The notes under the pieces: generated by a model | Database searches by the model: none | Told to the model about the DNA's origin: nothing | What the model saw: the letters and a program-made list of their open reading frames with translations, nothing else | Shown: positions 1 to 8,251 of the stretch, piece by piece | How the letters are laid out: each line of letters opens with the position of its first letter | Position numbering within the stretch: the stretch's first letter is position 1 | From: J089 sp964535735 | GTDB taxonomy: Bacteria; Fidelibacterota; Marinisomatia; Marinisomatales; J089 | NCBI GenBank assembly: GCA_964535735.1 | Contig: CAZHTM010000005.1 | Span: 18,457 to 82,456, forward strand | Reading direction: 5' to 3' | Length of the DNA: 64,000 nucleotides | Translations under genes and position numbers: made by a program

Positions 1-303
1 TGAGTGATCCAACCAGCCAAGCAGTACTAACTTCATTATTTTTTTAACAAAACTGGCGATAATAAATGACAATAACATGACACCTATAAAAACCAGAATA
101 AATCCCAACGCTTTCTCTCCATTGGCTCCGATGGGATAAATCTGATGAATTAATCCTGAAGAGGATGGAATAGTTTGCAACCCAAGAATCAATCCAGCTA
201 CCACGCCGATTATTTTAAATAACTCGGTAATAAGCCCCTTTCGCAGACCGTTGAATGCAAAAAAGCCAATCACAACAAGTGCAACGATATCAAAGGCAAT
301 CAA
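1..303 (-). CDS. cvpA: CvpA family membrane protein (partial, C-terminus outside window)
   Basis: The minus strand is open from a TTG at 303 to the window edge, about 101 codons. It starts LIAFDIVALVVIGFFAFNGL and continues with the RKG..TELFK pattern and two further hydrophobic segments, as in CvpA/colicin V production proteins. These are inner-membrane proteins of poorly defined role. The TTG start is chosen because an in-frame TAA lies directly upstream and an AAAGGAG ribosome site sits 6 bases before it. The gene is truncated by the window edge. It is divergent from the pilus operon. CvpA membership is judged by eye from hydrophobicity and motif order. Confidence 0.7.
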   Translation of the reverse strand, partial: MIAFDIVALVVIGFFAFNGLRKGLITELFKIIGVVAGLILGLQTIPSSSGLIHQIYPIGANGEKALGFILVFIGVMLLSFIIASFVKKIMKLVLLGWLDHS

Positions 304-322
304 TGGTTACTCCTTTCAGTCT

Positions 323-341
323 CCAGGTCTCAGGTACCTGG
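323..341. promoter_or_regulatory. Inverted repeat in cvpA leader
   Basis: CCAGGT (323-328) and ACCTGG (336-341) form a 6-bp inverted repeat with a 7-base loop, just upstream of the minus-strand cvpA start. It could be a regulator site or an mRNA hairpin. No function can be assigned from sequence alone. Confidence 0.25.
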
Positions 342-423
342 TTGGTACAGCATCCAAAATCAGGATAGAAATTGGATCAGGACGATCAATTTTGCCACAC
401 CAAATTCATTAGAAAATTTATAT

Positions 424-452
424 TTGACTTAATACAGATATAATTGTATACT
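424..452 (+). promoter_or_regulatory. Sigma70-type promoter of the pilus operon
   Basis: TTGACT (424-429) and TATACT (447-452) are separated by exactly 17 bases and match the TTGACA/TATAAT consensus at five of six positions each. Transcription would start near 459, about 13 bases before the leader ORF, and run into the type IV pilus operon. It is the only good promoter seen before pilA, so it may drive about 15 kb of tightly packed genes. Confidence 0.6.
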
Positions 453-471
453 ACTCAACCGAGGTAAGGTT

Positions 472-585
472 ATGAATCTTAGTTATCTTCATTCAAACGT
501 GGGAGTTGTGTACCCAAAACCACTCAATGGTTGTACACCTTACTCTATAACCATTGAGTTAACGACACTGTCTACCATCCTATGA
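472..585 (+). CDS. Short leader ORF (37 aa) translationally coupled to the MerR-like gene
   Basis: An ATG at 472 follows a GAGG ribosome site by 7 bases and opens a 37-codon frame. Its TGA overlaps the ATG of the next gene (ATGA at 582-585). The next gene has no Shine-Dalgarno sequence of its own, so translation through this ORF would explain how it is started. The peptide has no recognisable domain. The 11-bp inverted repeat at 522-559 lies inside it. It may be a leader peptide or a small regulator. Whether the peptide itself has a function is unknown. Confidence 0.45.
   Translation: MNLSYLHSNVGVVYPKPLNGCTPYSITIELTTLSTIL
522..559. promoter_or_regulatory. 11-bp perfect inverted repeat inside the leader ORF
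   Basis: ACTCAATGGTT (522-532) and AACCATTGAGT (549-559) are perfect inverted copies separated by 16 bases. They lie downstream of the promoter and immediately before the MerR-like gene. This could be an operator for that protein or an RNA hairpin that controls coupling into the operon. Confidence 0.4.
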
Positions 586-812
586 CTACGTATCTAATCG
601 GCGATTTAGCCATGAAAACCGGATTATCACTCCATACCCTCAATTACTATCTCCGAATAGGACTGATTAAAGAAGTGGGGCGTAGCGAAAGCAGTAATTA
701 TCGATATTTTAATGACCAGACCGTTGAAGAATTAACGCGGATTATTGACCTGCGCCTCAAGCATGTCCCTCTCCGTGAAATCAAATGGAGAAAAGAAAAT
801 GGAATATTATGA
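582..812 (+). CDS. MerR-type HTH protein, DNA-binding domain only (76 aa)
   Basis: The whole 76-residue protein is a MerR-like winged helix-turn-helix: TYLIGDLAMKTGLSLHTLNYY, then GLI, then a YRYF wing and EL..I..L. MerR regulators normally continue into a dimerisation coiled coil and an effector domain of another 50-200 residues. Both are absent here, because the frame stops just after the second helix pair. It begins by ATGA overlap with the leader ORF and its end overlaps the next start (799). Position suggests local control of the pilus operon, possibly through the dyad at 522-559. Dimerisation would need a partner or another interface. Confidence 0.7.
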   Translation: MTTYLIGDLAMKTGLSLHTLNYYLRIGLIKEVGRSESSNYRYFNDQTVEELTRIIDLRLKHVPLREIKWRKENGIL

Positions 813-1629
813 ACATTTGGGGCTAACCAAAGAACCTTTCTCCAATACTCCCGACCCGGAGTTTTTCTACCATTCCCATGAACATCAAGAAGCATTATAT
901 CGGTTAGAGATTGCTATTCGCATGCGGCGGGGGTTGAGCGTAATTCTGGGCGCGGTTGGCACTGGAAAAACCACCTTGTCACGCATTCTTCTACAGCAAT
1001 TTGATGGAGATCGCGACAAATTTGTGTTTCGGTTGATCTTAGATCCTAACTTTCAGTCCGAATACGAATTTATCAAAGCGATCATGGAAGTTTTCGATAT
1101 TCGGTCAATTCCCAATTCTACTATTGAATGTAAAAATGTGCTTCAGAATCATTTATATAAAATTTCATTGATCGAGGAACGAAATCCTGTACTAATCCTG
1201 GACGAAGGACAAATGTTAACGCCTACGTTTATGGAAGTATTACGCAATCTTTTGAATTACGAAACCAATAAACAAAAATTGTTACAGGTGGTCATTTTTG
1301 CCCAACCGGAGTTTCTGCTCAAATTAAAAAAGAAACCCAATTTCAATGATCGCATCGCATTGGGATATTCCATCAATCCTCTAAATCAAGAAGAGACGGA
1401 CGAATTAATTCGATTTCGATTGCAACAGGCTGGTGCAAACGGGAAAACAATCTTTAATGAAGAGGCTATTGAACACATTTATTTTTATACCAAAGGATCA
1501 CCACGTCAGATTATCAATGTATGCCATGAGGCGCTCATCACCATGATCCGCAACGATAAATCCTTGGTGGACGGCCCAGTGATTCAAGGTATTATTAAGC
1601 AAAGAGAAAAGTGGGACGCCCTTGTCTGA
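799..1629 (+). CDS. ExeA/GspA-like AAA+ ATPase
   Basis: A 276-residue AAA ATPase of the ExeA type. It opens with YYEHLGLTKEPFS, the usual N-terminal signature, has Walker A GAVGTGKTT near residues 51-59, and a Walker B-type LILDEGQ where family members usually have DEAQ. ExeA relatives use ATP to help position secretins or other envelope machines in the peptidoglycan. This protein lacks the C-terminal peptidoglycan-binding extension of full ExeA, and a LysM protein downstream (8248-9483) could supply that function. Start at 799 is chosen over the in-frame start at 745 because the conserved motif begins there and GGAG precedes it. The gene overlaps the MerR-like gene upstream and the pilM start downstream. 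Confidence 0.85.
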   Translation: MEYYEHLGLTKEPFSNTPDPEFFYHSHEHQEALYRLEIAIRMRRGLSVILGAVGTGKTTLSRILLQQFDGDRDKFVFRLILDPNFQSEYEFIKAIMEVFDIRSIPNSTIECKNVLQNHLYKISLIEERNPVLILDEGQMLTPTFMEVLRNLLNYETNKQKLLQVVIFAQPEFLLKLKKKPNFNDRIALGYSINPLNQEETDELIRFRLQQAGANGKTIFNEEAIEHIYFYTKGSPRQIINVCHEALITMIRNDKSLVDGPVIQGIIKQREKWDALV

Positions 1630-4600
1630 CTTTCAGGAAAATGCTACCAATCGACTTCTGGAAATCCTGAGAAAACAAGGGACGAAGTCACGGAAAAAGC
1701 CGAAACCGGCAGAACCGGATCCGAGTCCCAAAACGAAATCGGAGAGTCCAGAATCACAGTCCACCTCAATATCTTCTGCACAGGTCCATAAAGATCATGT
1801 GATAGACTTCCTACTAAGTGATCTGGAATTGGAACCAGCGGTTGAGGACTCCATTCCTGAAAAGGAATCTGTCGATGTTCCCGAAATACCGATAGAACCA
1901 ATTGAGGAGCCTCGAGACACTGCACCTGAGATAACCATCGACGAATCGCCTGAAGATGACGCGGCCGAACTGGTATTTCAAGCTGAACAACCGGAGCAGA
2001 TTGAACCGGATGTTGCCTCCAGTTCACCGGCCGATGAAGACGACCAAGAATTAACATTTATCCCGGATGATGAAGAAGGCGTGGGACCTCCCAAATTTGA
2101 TGAATCTTCACCGCCCTCTGAAACCGGCGAAAAAGATGATCAAGAGGACTTCTCACTCACGTTCAGGGATGAACAGGGCGTCGAACCGGCTGTTACAGAG
2201 GGCGACAGCGAAACAGCGGAACTCCCCTCGACGGAAGACTCTGAATTAAATCTGGAATTAGAGCCCTCACCTGCACCCTCTTCCTTAAAGGAGGAAGCGC
2301 CAGCAACAGATTTATCTCCGGATAGTGAAGATTCTGTCCTTGAATCCGATGAATTATTTGACGAGACACTCGATTCCGCAGACACTCCACCGGAGAAAGA
2401 CACACCTGTAGAAGAAGTACAAACATCAACTGAGGCTGAAACCACCCCTGAAGCGTCGGAACCGGCACCTGAATCAGATTCCCCCGAGGGAACTGACGAT
2501 ATTGAATTTGATTTTGAAGCGTTAACCGAATCCTTAAAAGCAAACAAAAAACAAGCCCCCCCAGAGGGTTCGACAGATTTTGATTTTAGTCCGCTGGAAT
2601 CCACAGAACCGGCCGTCATCGAAGATACTTCTGATGCTGAGCCGGAGTCTTTACCGGACGAGGAGCCAAAAGCAGAGGTGCCCACCAGCACAAGTGAAGA
2701 ATCGCCAGAAGCAGAAGAACCGGACCAAAAACAAACGGTGGAGCCAACTGACAGTGAAGAGGATCCGTTTGCCAATGTAGATTTTGGCGGTCGTGAGCCT
2801 ATTTCAACGGAGGAGCAGGAATCGGATACAACGACGGAAATCCCCGTTGAAACCGAGGAACCGGAAGAAGATGTTTTGGCGGAAAAAGAGGAACAGGAAG
2901 AACCGACTCCGGACGAAGAAGATAATTTTGATGACTTTGATGATGATCTGGAAGAATCGGACACGGTCACGTTTTTCTATCAGAAAGAAAAGAAATTTTC
3001 CGTTAAATATCTCTTGTCGAAAATTCGTCCAAATCGTTCCCGAATCGGTCTGGACATTGGCAGCTATGCCATTAAATATGTTCTGGCCAATGATATTAGT
3101 GGAGAAATCTCAATTGAAGATTTCGGTTATGTAAAAATACCCAGCAATATTCGGGGGAATAAAAAAGAAACAGCCACATTTATAAAAAATACCGTTCGGT
3201 CTATTCTAAGTGAAAACGAACTTAAAAAATCCAAGATCAACTTACTAATTAGCGGATCAGACATTGGAATTAAGAATATTCAGATGCCCAAAGTTGGGAA
3301 AAAGGAGCTACAGGAAGCCGTAAGATGGTCAACAAAAAAGCACCTTTCCTTTTCCGCTGACGAATCGGTTCTGGACTTTAAGGTTTTAAAAGAGACCGTT
3401 GTTGATGGCGTTCCCAAATTAGATATTTTAGTGGTAGCGGCTTTGGAATCACTGGTGGAAGATCAGATCAGTTTTCTTTCAGGTCTGAAAATACCCAGTA
3501 AAATTCTTCCCACCCCGCTGGCCATGTGGCGGTATTATGTGGGTCATTACCCTACCGAGAATCTGCAGAATGTGATGGTGATAGACATTGGACATGAAAC
3601 GACCATGATCAATGTGATTCATGATCAGGAATTGCGGTTTGCTCGGGAAATCGGCGTATCCGGAAAAGATTTAACGGAAGCCTTAATCGGATCTATGACC
3701 ACTTCGCGGGGAGAACGCGTTAATGTAGAAGAAGACCAGGCCGAATTCTTCAAAATCAAATACGGGTTTCCACTAAAAGAAACTGAAAATCGAGTTACGG
3801 ATGAAGATATTCCTCTGGTGCAACTCTCGTCCCGGCTCCGATCTCCCTTAGAAAAACTCGCGAACGAAATCCAACGATCCATTCAATATTACGCGAAGGA
3901 ATTCTCCTTCGGTCCTATTGATAAAATCTACCTTTGCGGTGGCACCGCTAGTATGATGAATTTAGTGGATTTTCTGTCTGATTATTTAAATATGGACGTT
4001 CAGGTCAGTGATCCTTTGAGGATTTGGACCATTGAAAAATCGTTATCAAACCTGGAACTCCTGGAAGATAATTCAACCGCTTTAGCGACGCCGGCTGGCA
4101 TCTCCATCGATATTTCGCCAGAACTCAACCTTCTTCCACAAAAATACGTTCAGGAAACTCAGACACGGACGTTAAAAACAGTATTTCGTCTCTTTCTGTT
4201 AGCAGCGGTTGTATCGGTAGTAAGTTTATCAACCACAGTCTCCATGAAAGGGAAAACCTATACATCTGAACTGGAATCTTTAAAACAACGGGTCGGCCAG
4301 ATGTCCTCCCTTGAGAAGCAAGTTGTCCAATTACAGGAAACAAAAAAAGACGCACAAAAGAAAGTGGGTGTGCTGAAAAAAATGTTTAATGAACCCACAT
4401 TCAACGTTCAAGTTTTACGCATCATCAGCAATTTGCTACCAGAAAATGTATCGTTGGAGTCGCTGGAAAACATCGGTCATATCACATCATCTTCGCAGGC
4501 ACAAATCCGCTTAGTCGGATATATTGAAACCACAAAATATGACGCCAATGTTCGGTTAGCAGAACTGGTTATGCGGTTGGAAAATTCAGGATACATGACA

Positions 4601-4696
4601 AATGTGGTCTTAAAAAATTCCCAACCCGTGGAGAATGATTATTTCACCGGATTGCAATTCGAAATTCAATGTCAGGTAAATGGTTATGAAGGTTAA
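1622..4696 (+). CDS. pilM: PilM-PilN fusion with long acidic N-terminal extension
   Basis: A 1,024-residue protein. Residues ~1-465 are low-complexity and rich in Glu, Asp, Pro, Ser and Thr, probably disordered. Residues ~470-830 are an actin-like PilM domain (RIGLDIGSYAIKYVLAND, later DIGHETT and LCGGTASM nucleotide-pocket motifs). ELNLLP near residue 835 matches the IN-LLP tail that free PilN inserts into PilM. It is followed by one membrane helix (~854-875) and a coiled-coil/ferredoxin-like PilN periplasmic region to the end. The cytoplasmic ring and its membrane anchor are therefore one polypeptide. No separate pilN exists before pilO. The TTG start overlaps the ATPase stop, and no ATG occurs in frame until deep in the PilM domain, so the exact start is uncertain. 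Confidence 0.85.
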   Translation: MSDFQENATNRLLEILRKQGTKSRKKPKPAEPDPSPKTKSESPESQSTSISSAQVHKDHVIDFLLSDLELEPAVEDSIPEKESVDVPEIPIEPIEEPRDTAPEITIDESPEDDAAELVFQAEQPEQIEPDVASSSPADEDDQELTFIPDDEEGVGPPKFDESSPPSETGEKDDQEDFSLTFRDEQGVEPAVTEGDSETAELPSTEDSELNLELEPSPAPSSLKEEAPATDLSPDSEDSVLESDELFDETLDSADTPPEKDTPVEEVQTSTEAETTPEASEPAPESDSPEGTDDIEFDFEALTESLKANKKQAPPEGSTDFDFSPLESTEPAVIEDTSDAEPESLPDEEPKAEVPTSTSEESPEAEEPDQKQTVEPTDSEEDPFANVDFGGREPISTEEQESDTTTEIPVETEEPEEDVLAEKEEQEEPTPDEEDNFDDFDDDLEESDTVTFFYQKEKKFSVKYLLSKIRPNRSRIGLDIGSYAIKYVLANDISGEISIEDFGYVKIPSNIRGNKKETATFIKNTVRSILSENELKKSKINLLISGSDIGIKNIQMPKVGKKELQEAVRWSTKKHLSFSADESVLDFKVLKETVVDGVPKLDILVVAALESLVEDQISFLSGLKIPSKILPTPLAMWRYYVGHYPTENLQNVMVIDIGHETTMINVIHDQELRFAREIGVSGKDLTEALIGSMTTSRGERVNVEEDQAEFFKIKYGFPLKETENRVTDEDIPLVQLSSRLRSPLEKLANEIQRSIQYYAKEFSFGPIDKIYLCGGTASMMNLVDFLSDYLNMDVQVSDPLRIWTIEKSLSNLELLEDNSTALATPAGISIDISPELNLLPQKYVQETQTRTLKTVFRLFLLAAVVSVVSLSTTVSMKGKTYTSELESLKQRVGQMSSLEKQVVQLQETKKDAQKKVGVLKKMFNEPTFNVQVLRIISNLLPENVSLESLENIGHITSSSQAQIRLVGYIETTKYDANVRLAELVMRLENSGYMTNVVLKNSQPVENDYFTGLQFEIQCQVNGYEG

Positions 4697-5240
4697 TCCA
4701 CGCCAAATTATCCTCATTGGATTCGCTGCTATTATTTCAGGCCTCGTAGCTTGGTATTTTTTCATGTATCAGGGACAATTGGATAAAATCAAACAGGTCC
4801 AGGCGGAGATTAGTCGACTAAACGGACAGCTTAGCCGAGGAAAGATGTCTATAAACAATTTGCCAAAATTGAAATCTTCGGTTAATGAATTGGTAATGGA
4901 ATTCGATTCCCTTTCAATGAAACTGCCCACAAAAGACCAGGTTTCCGCCATGACCAATGATATTGTGGAGGCTGCGCTGGCTCAGGATTTAACGATTGAT
5001 AAAATCCAGCCCTCGATTGACGCCATGCTTAAATCTCCTGATTATTTTGTGAAAGTACCTATTGAAATTGTGCTTAGCGGAAGTTTTCTGAAATTTGGGG
5101 CTTTTCTGGAATCGCTGTATCAATTGCCTTTCAAAATATATGTCACTGATCTGTCTCTGAAACGTAAAGCTGACGCCATGTCCATTTCTGCTGAACTTAA
5201 CGCTTATTTTTATGTTATCAATCCCGGAGGGAAAATTTAA
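4680..5240 (+). CDS. pilO: Type IV pilus inner-membrane protein PilO
   Basis: A 186-residue bitopic protein with a single helix (~IILIGFAAIISGLVAWYFFM), a coiled coil, and a C-terminal ferredoxin-like domain, the standard PilO layout. It pairs with PilN to form the periplasmic alignment complex between the motor and the secretin. It overlaps the 3' end of the pilM-pilN fusion. Two in-frame ATGs (4680, 4686) are possible. The neighbours pilM/N, pilP and pilQ settle the assignment more than the sequence does, since PilO is poorly conserved. Confidence 0.85.
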   Translation: MVMKVNPRQIILIGFAAIISGLVAWYFFMYQGQLDKIKQVQAEISRLNGQLSRGKMSINNLPKLKSSVNELVMEFDSLSMKLPTKDQVSAMTNDIVEAALAQDLTIDKIQPSIDAMLKSPDYFVKVPIEIVLSGSFLKFGAFLESLYQLPFKIYVTDLSLKRKADAMSISAELNAYFYVINPGGKI

Positions 5241-5243
5241 GCA

Positions 5244-5774
5244 ATGGCCGAACGATCCAAATCCCAGATAATTTTGCTGATCATACTGGTCGTCTCGTTA
5301 TCCTATCTGGTTTATGACATGATGTTCAATAAAACGCCATCCACGAAAGAACTGATTCAAAAAATTAATTCGGAAGCTTCTCCTCCACCTCCGCAAACAC
5401 AACCGGCAACGAATGCTTCGATACCTGCAATACGTCCCAAACAAATTCAACGGGCCAAAACTGAAAAAATTCCCTCGTATGCTATGGTATGGGGACGAGA
5501 TCCTTTTGTGGGATTAATCAGCGAGGTCCCGGCCGGGACAAACGAAGAAGAAAACGTGGTGGAAGAAGAACCAGTGTATATCGAAGACTATATTTTATCC
5601 GCTATCTCTTTCCGCGGGGACCGTCCGGCTGTTTTAATTAATGAATCCATTCTCAAAGTGGGAGATAAAATTGATGGACTGGTTTTAAAAGAAGTTCGTC
5701 CCGCCTCGGTGGTATTAGCATCTGCCAGCGGAAAGGAATATATTCTAAACCTACAAACCACGTCGGAACAGTGA
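5244..5774 (+). CDS. pilP: PilP-like pilus assembly protein
   Basis: A 176-residue protein with an N-terminal membrane helix (IILLIILVVSLSYLVYDMMF), a Pro/Gln-rich linker, the GRDPF motif near residue 90, and a small beta domain (ILSAISFRGDRPAVLIN...GKEYILNL) like the homology-region domain of PilP/GspC. PilP bridges PilN/PilO to the N-domains of PilQ. Classical PilP is a lipoprotein. Here a signal anchor without a lipobox replaces the lipid, which resembles GspC. Its stop overlaps the GTG start of pilQ (GTGA). Confidence 0.75.
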   Translation: MAERSKSQIILLIILVVSLSYLVYDMMFNKTPSTKELIQKINSEASPPPPQTQPATNASIPAIRPKQIQRAKTEKIPSYAMVWGRDPFVGLISEVPAGTNEEENVVEEEPVYIEDYILSAISFRGDRPAVLINESILKVGDKIDGLVLKEVRPASVVLASASGKEYILNLQTTSEQ

Positions 5775-7138
5775 AATCATTTGCATCCATTGCCACGTCG
5801 ATTCTGATGATCTTATGCCTCGGTTTCAGCCAGGACGGCTCATCGTCGCAATCCAAGCCGACCACCGCTCGGTCAAAAGAACTGTTGACAATGGATTTTG
5901 TCAACGCAGATCTTCAGGGTGTACTACGGCTATTAGCGGAACAGAACAATATCAATTTGGTCGTCAATGAAAACATTAGCGGTACCGTGACGGTTCATTT
6001 CGTTAATGTCACTCTCAAAGGAGCTTTGGATGCCATTTTAAAATCCAATGGATTTGATTACATCATTCAGGATAACATTTTAATTGTAAAACCGATTGAT
6101 ACTGAAATGGAAGGAGAAACGGACACCCGTGTTTTTCAGTTGGATTATATTTCAGCCAATGATGCTATCGGCCCTCTAGAGGATATCCTGACCCCGAAGG
6201 GAGCGATTCAGGTTTTTCAGCGCTCATCTGAATTATCTCAAGGTGGCGATACCGAGTCCTCCACTCGGGCCGATGAACTGGTAATCACAGATATTCCCTC
6301 TAATTTTGATCGAATCGAGTCCTTAATCAAACAACTGGATGTACCGGTTCCTCAAGTGATGATTAGCGTAAAGTTTATTGAAACAATTCTATCAGATAAT
6401 GAAAACATGGGCATCGATTGGACAGCCAAGGCTACCGTGCAAGGTGGTCCGGTACAGGCTACTTCAACCGGTTTGGTATCCGCCGGAGGTGCTACTGGAA
6501 CGGCTGGCACGACGGGTGGAACCACTGGGGGTAGCGCGCTCTCGGGCCTGGGAATTGGTAAATTTAAGCAACTGAATTTGGCTATATTAACATTTCAGGA
6601 GTTTCAGGTTGTCTTGGACTATCTTAAATCTAAAGGAAATTCCAAGATTTTATCGGATCCCCGAATTACAACGCTGGACAACCATCGGGCTCAATTTACT
6701 ACTGAGACAGAATTAACCGTAATCGTTCCCACGGTCGCCCAGGGCGCCACGGGAGCTTTGGCTACTGAGACCGCTGAAAAATACACTATCAAAATTGAAT
6801 TGGTGGTCCTGCCTCACGTGCATAACAATGGCCAAATCACAATGGTTGTGGAACCGACTGTGGAAGGCATAACAGGATACTCGGGTCCAAATCTGGACCA
6901 ACCGATAATTTCCCGACGGAATGCTCAGACGCAAGTCAGAGTTAATAATGGTGAGACAATCGCTATGGGTGGTTTGATTAAGGAAGATGTGCGGGAGTTG
7001 GAACGCAAAGTACCGTTTTTAGGAAATATTCCGCTAATCGGGAAATTGTTTACATATCGTTCGAATGAAACCCAAAAAAGCGATTTGTTGATTTTCATTA
7101 CTCCTCACCTGGTTTATTCAGATAGAAAAACGGAGTAA
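5771..7138 (+). CDS. pilQ: PilQ-type secretin
   Basis: A 455-residue outer-membrane secretin. It has a signal peptide, then an STN-like domain (~40-115), one NolW-type N-domain (VFQLDYISANDAIGPLEDIL), and the secretin pore domain (~195-450) ending with VPFLGNIPLIGKLF and LLIFITPHLV. The Gly/Thr-rich insert near residues 230-260 lies in the gate region. It forms the channel for the pilus. It is much shorter than proteobacterial PilQ, which carries AMIN and additional N-domains, so peptidoglycan contact probably comes from another protein. The GTG start overlaps pilP. Confidence 0.9.
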   Translation: MKSFASIATSILMILCLGFSQDGSSSQSKPTTARSKELLTMDFVNADLQGVLRLLAEQNNINLVVNENISGTVTVHFVNVTLKGALDAILKSNGFDYIIQDNILIVKPIDTEMEGETDTRVFQLDYISANDAIGPLEDILTPKGAIQVFQRSSELSQGGDTESSTRADELVITDIPSNFDRIESLIKQLDVPVPQVMISVKFIETILSDNENMGIDWTAKATVQGGPVQATSTGLVSAGGATGTAGTTGGTTGGSALSGLGIGKFKQLNLAILTFQEFQVVLDYLKSKGNSKILSDPRITTLDNHRAQFTTETELTVIVPTVAQGATGALATETAEKYTIKIELVVLPHVHNNGQITMVVEPTVEGITGYSGPNLDQPIISRRNAQTQVRVNNGETIAMGGLIKEDVRELERKVPFLGNIPLIGKLFTYRSNETQKSDLLIFITPHLVYSDRKTE

Positions 7139-7144
7139 AGACCT

Positions 7145-8251
7145 ATGGCATTGAATCTCATTAAACTTCTTACAGCTGTATCCCGGAGCGGTGCTTCTGA
7201 TTTCCACCTCAGTTCCGGTTATCCTCCGATCATCCGTAAAAATGGTGAAACACGTTGGTTGGATCAACCCGCCCTAACACCTCAAGAAGCCCACGATGCG
7301 ATTTATGGGATTCTGACTGAGCGTCAAATCGCCATCTTTGAGGAATTTCATGAAGTCGATTTAGGTTGGCATATTAAAGGTGTAGGCCGATTTCGTGTGA
7401 ATGTATACAGTTTTGCCAATGGAATTGGGGCCGCCTTTCGGGTTATTCCGGATAAAATTTGGACCCTGGATGATATAAACGCGCCTCCCGCATTACAAAA
7501 ACTCGCAAAAGCCCGTAAAGGTCTTATTTTGGTCACTGGCGCTACGGGTAGTGGGAAATCCACAACGCTAGCGGCGATTGTGGATTATATCAACAGTACT
7601 CGGCGGGGCCATATTTTAACCATTGAAGACCCAATTGAGTTTGTGCATAAAAGTAAAAAATGTTTAATCACTCAGCGGGAAATCGGTACGCATAGCCATT
7701 CTTTCGCTAATGCCCTCCGGGCGGCTTTACGGGAAGACCCGGATGTCATTTTGGTTGGTGAAATGCGTGATCTCGACACCATCTCCCTGGCCTTAACGGC
7801 TGCCGAAACCGGGCACCTTGTTCTGGCAACATTGCATACTGGTAGTGCACCGGAAGCCGCTGACCGGGTCATTGATGTGTTTCCCTCCAGTCAACACAAC
7901 CAGATTCGAGCGATTTTCTCCAGCACATTGGAAGGCGTAGTAGCCCAAAAACTGGTACGAACCAAACACGGTGACGGACGGGTAGCCGCCATGGAAATCA
8001 TGTTGGGAACCAATAGTATAAAAAACCTGATTCGGGAACGGAAATCACACCAGTTGCGGTCCGCCATTCAAACGTCCACCGAAGACGGGATGCAGACGAG
8101 CGATCAAGCCTTGATCCGATTACTGGACGAAGACGTCATTACTCTTGAAGAAGCCCAAATGTATGCTGAAGAACTTCGGCCATTTGAAGAATGGGCCGGA
8201 AGTATCCGAAACGTCCTTCATTCCAAACGGAGAGCAAAGTCCACTATATGA
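7145..8251 (+). CDS. pilT: Pilus retraction ATPase PilT (copy 1)
   Basis: A 368-residue GspE-superfamily hexameric ATPase. It has Walker A GATGSGKSTT (~132-141), an Asp box (HILTIEDPIEFVH), Walker B (DVILVGEMRDLDT) and a His box (AETGHLVLATLHT). SIKNLIRE corresponds to the AIRNLIRE motif required for retraction. It powers pilus disassembly at the cytoplasmic face. It lies 6 bases after pilQ, and its TGA overlaps the next ATG. It is one of three PilT-family genes in the window. Confidence 0.95.
   Translation: MALNLIKLLTAVSRSGASDFHLSSGYPPIIRKNGETRWLDQPALTPQEAHDAIYGILTERQIAIFEEFHEVDLGWHIKGVGRFRVNVYSFANGIGAAFRVIPDKIWTLDDINAPPALQKLAKARKGLILVTGATGSGKSTTLAAIVDYINSTRRGHILTIEDPIEFVHKSKKCLITQREIGTHSHSFANALRAALREDPDVILVGEMRDLDTISLALTAAETGHLVLATLHTGSAPEAADRVIDVFPSSQHNQIRAIFSSTLEGVVAQKLVRTKHGDGRVAAMEIMLGTNSIKNLIRERKSHQLRSAIQTSTEDGMQTSDQALIRLLDEDVITLEEAQMYAEELRPFEEWAGSIRNVLHSKRRAKSTI

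Noticed and set aside
2140..2970. 276-codon Ser-rich antisense frame
   Set aside because: Shadow of the acidic PilM extension: Glu/Asp codons read as Ser-rich on the other strand.
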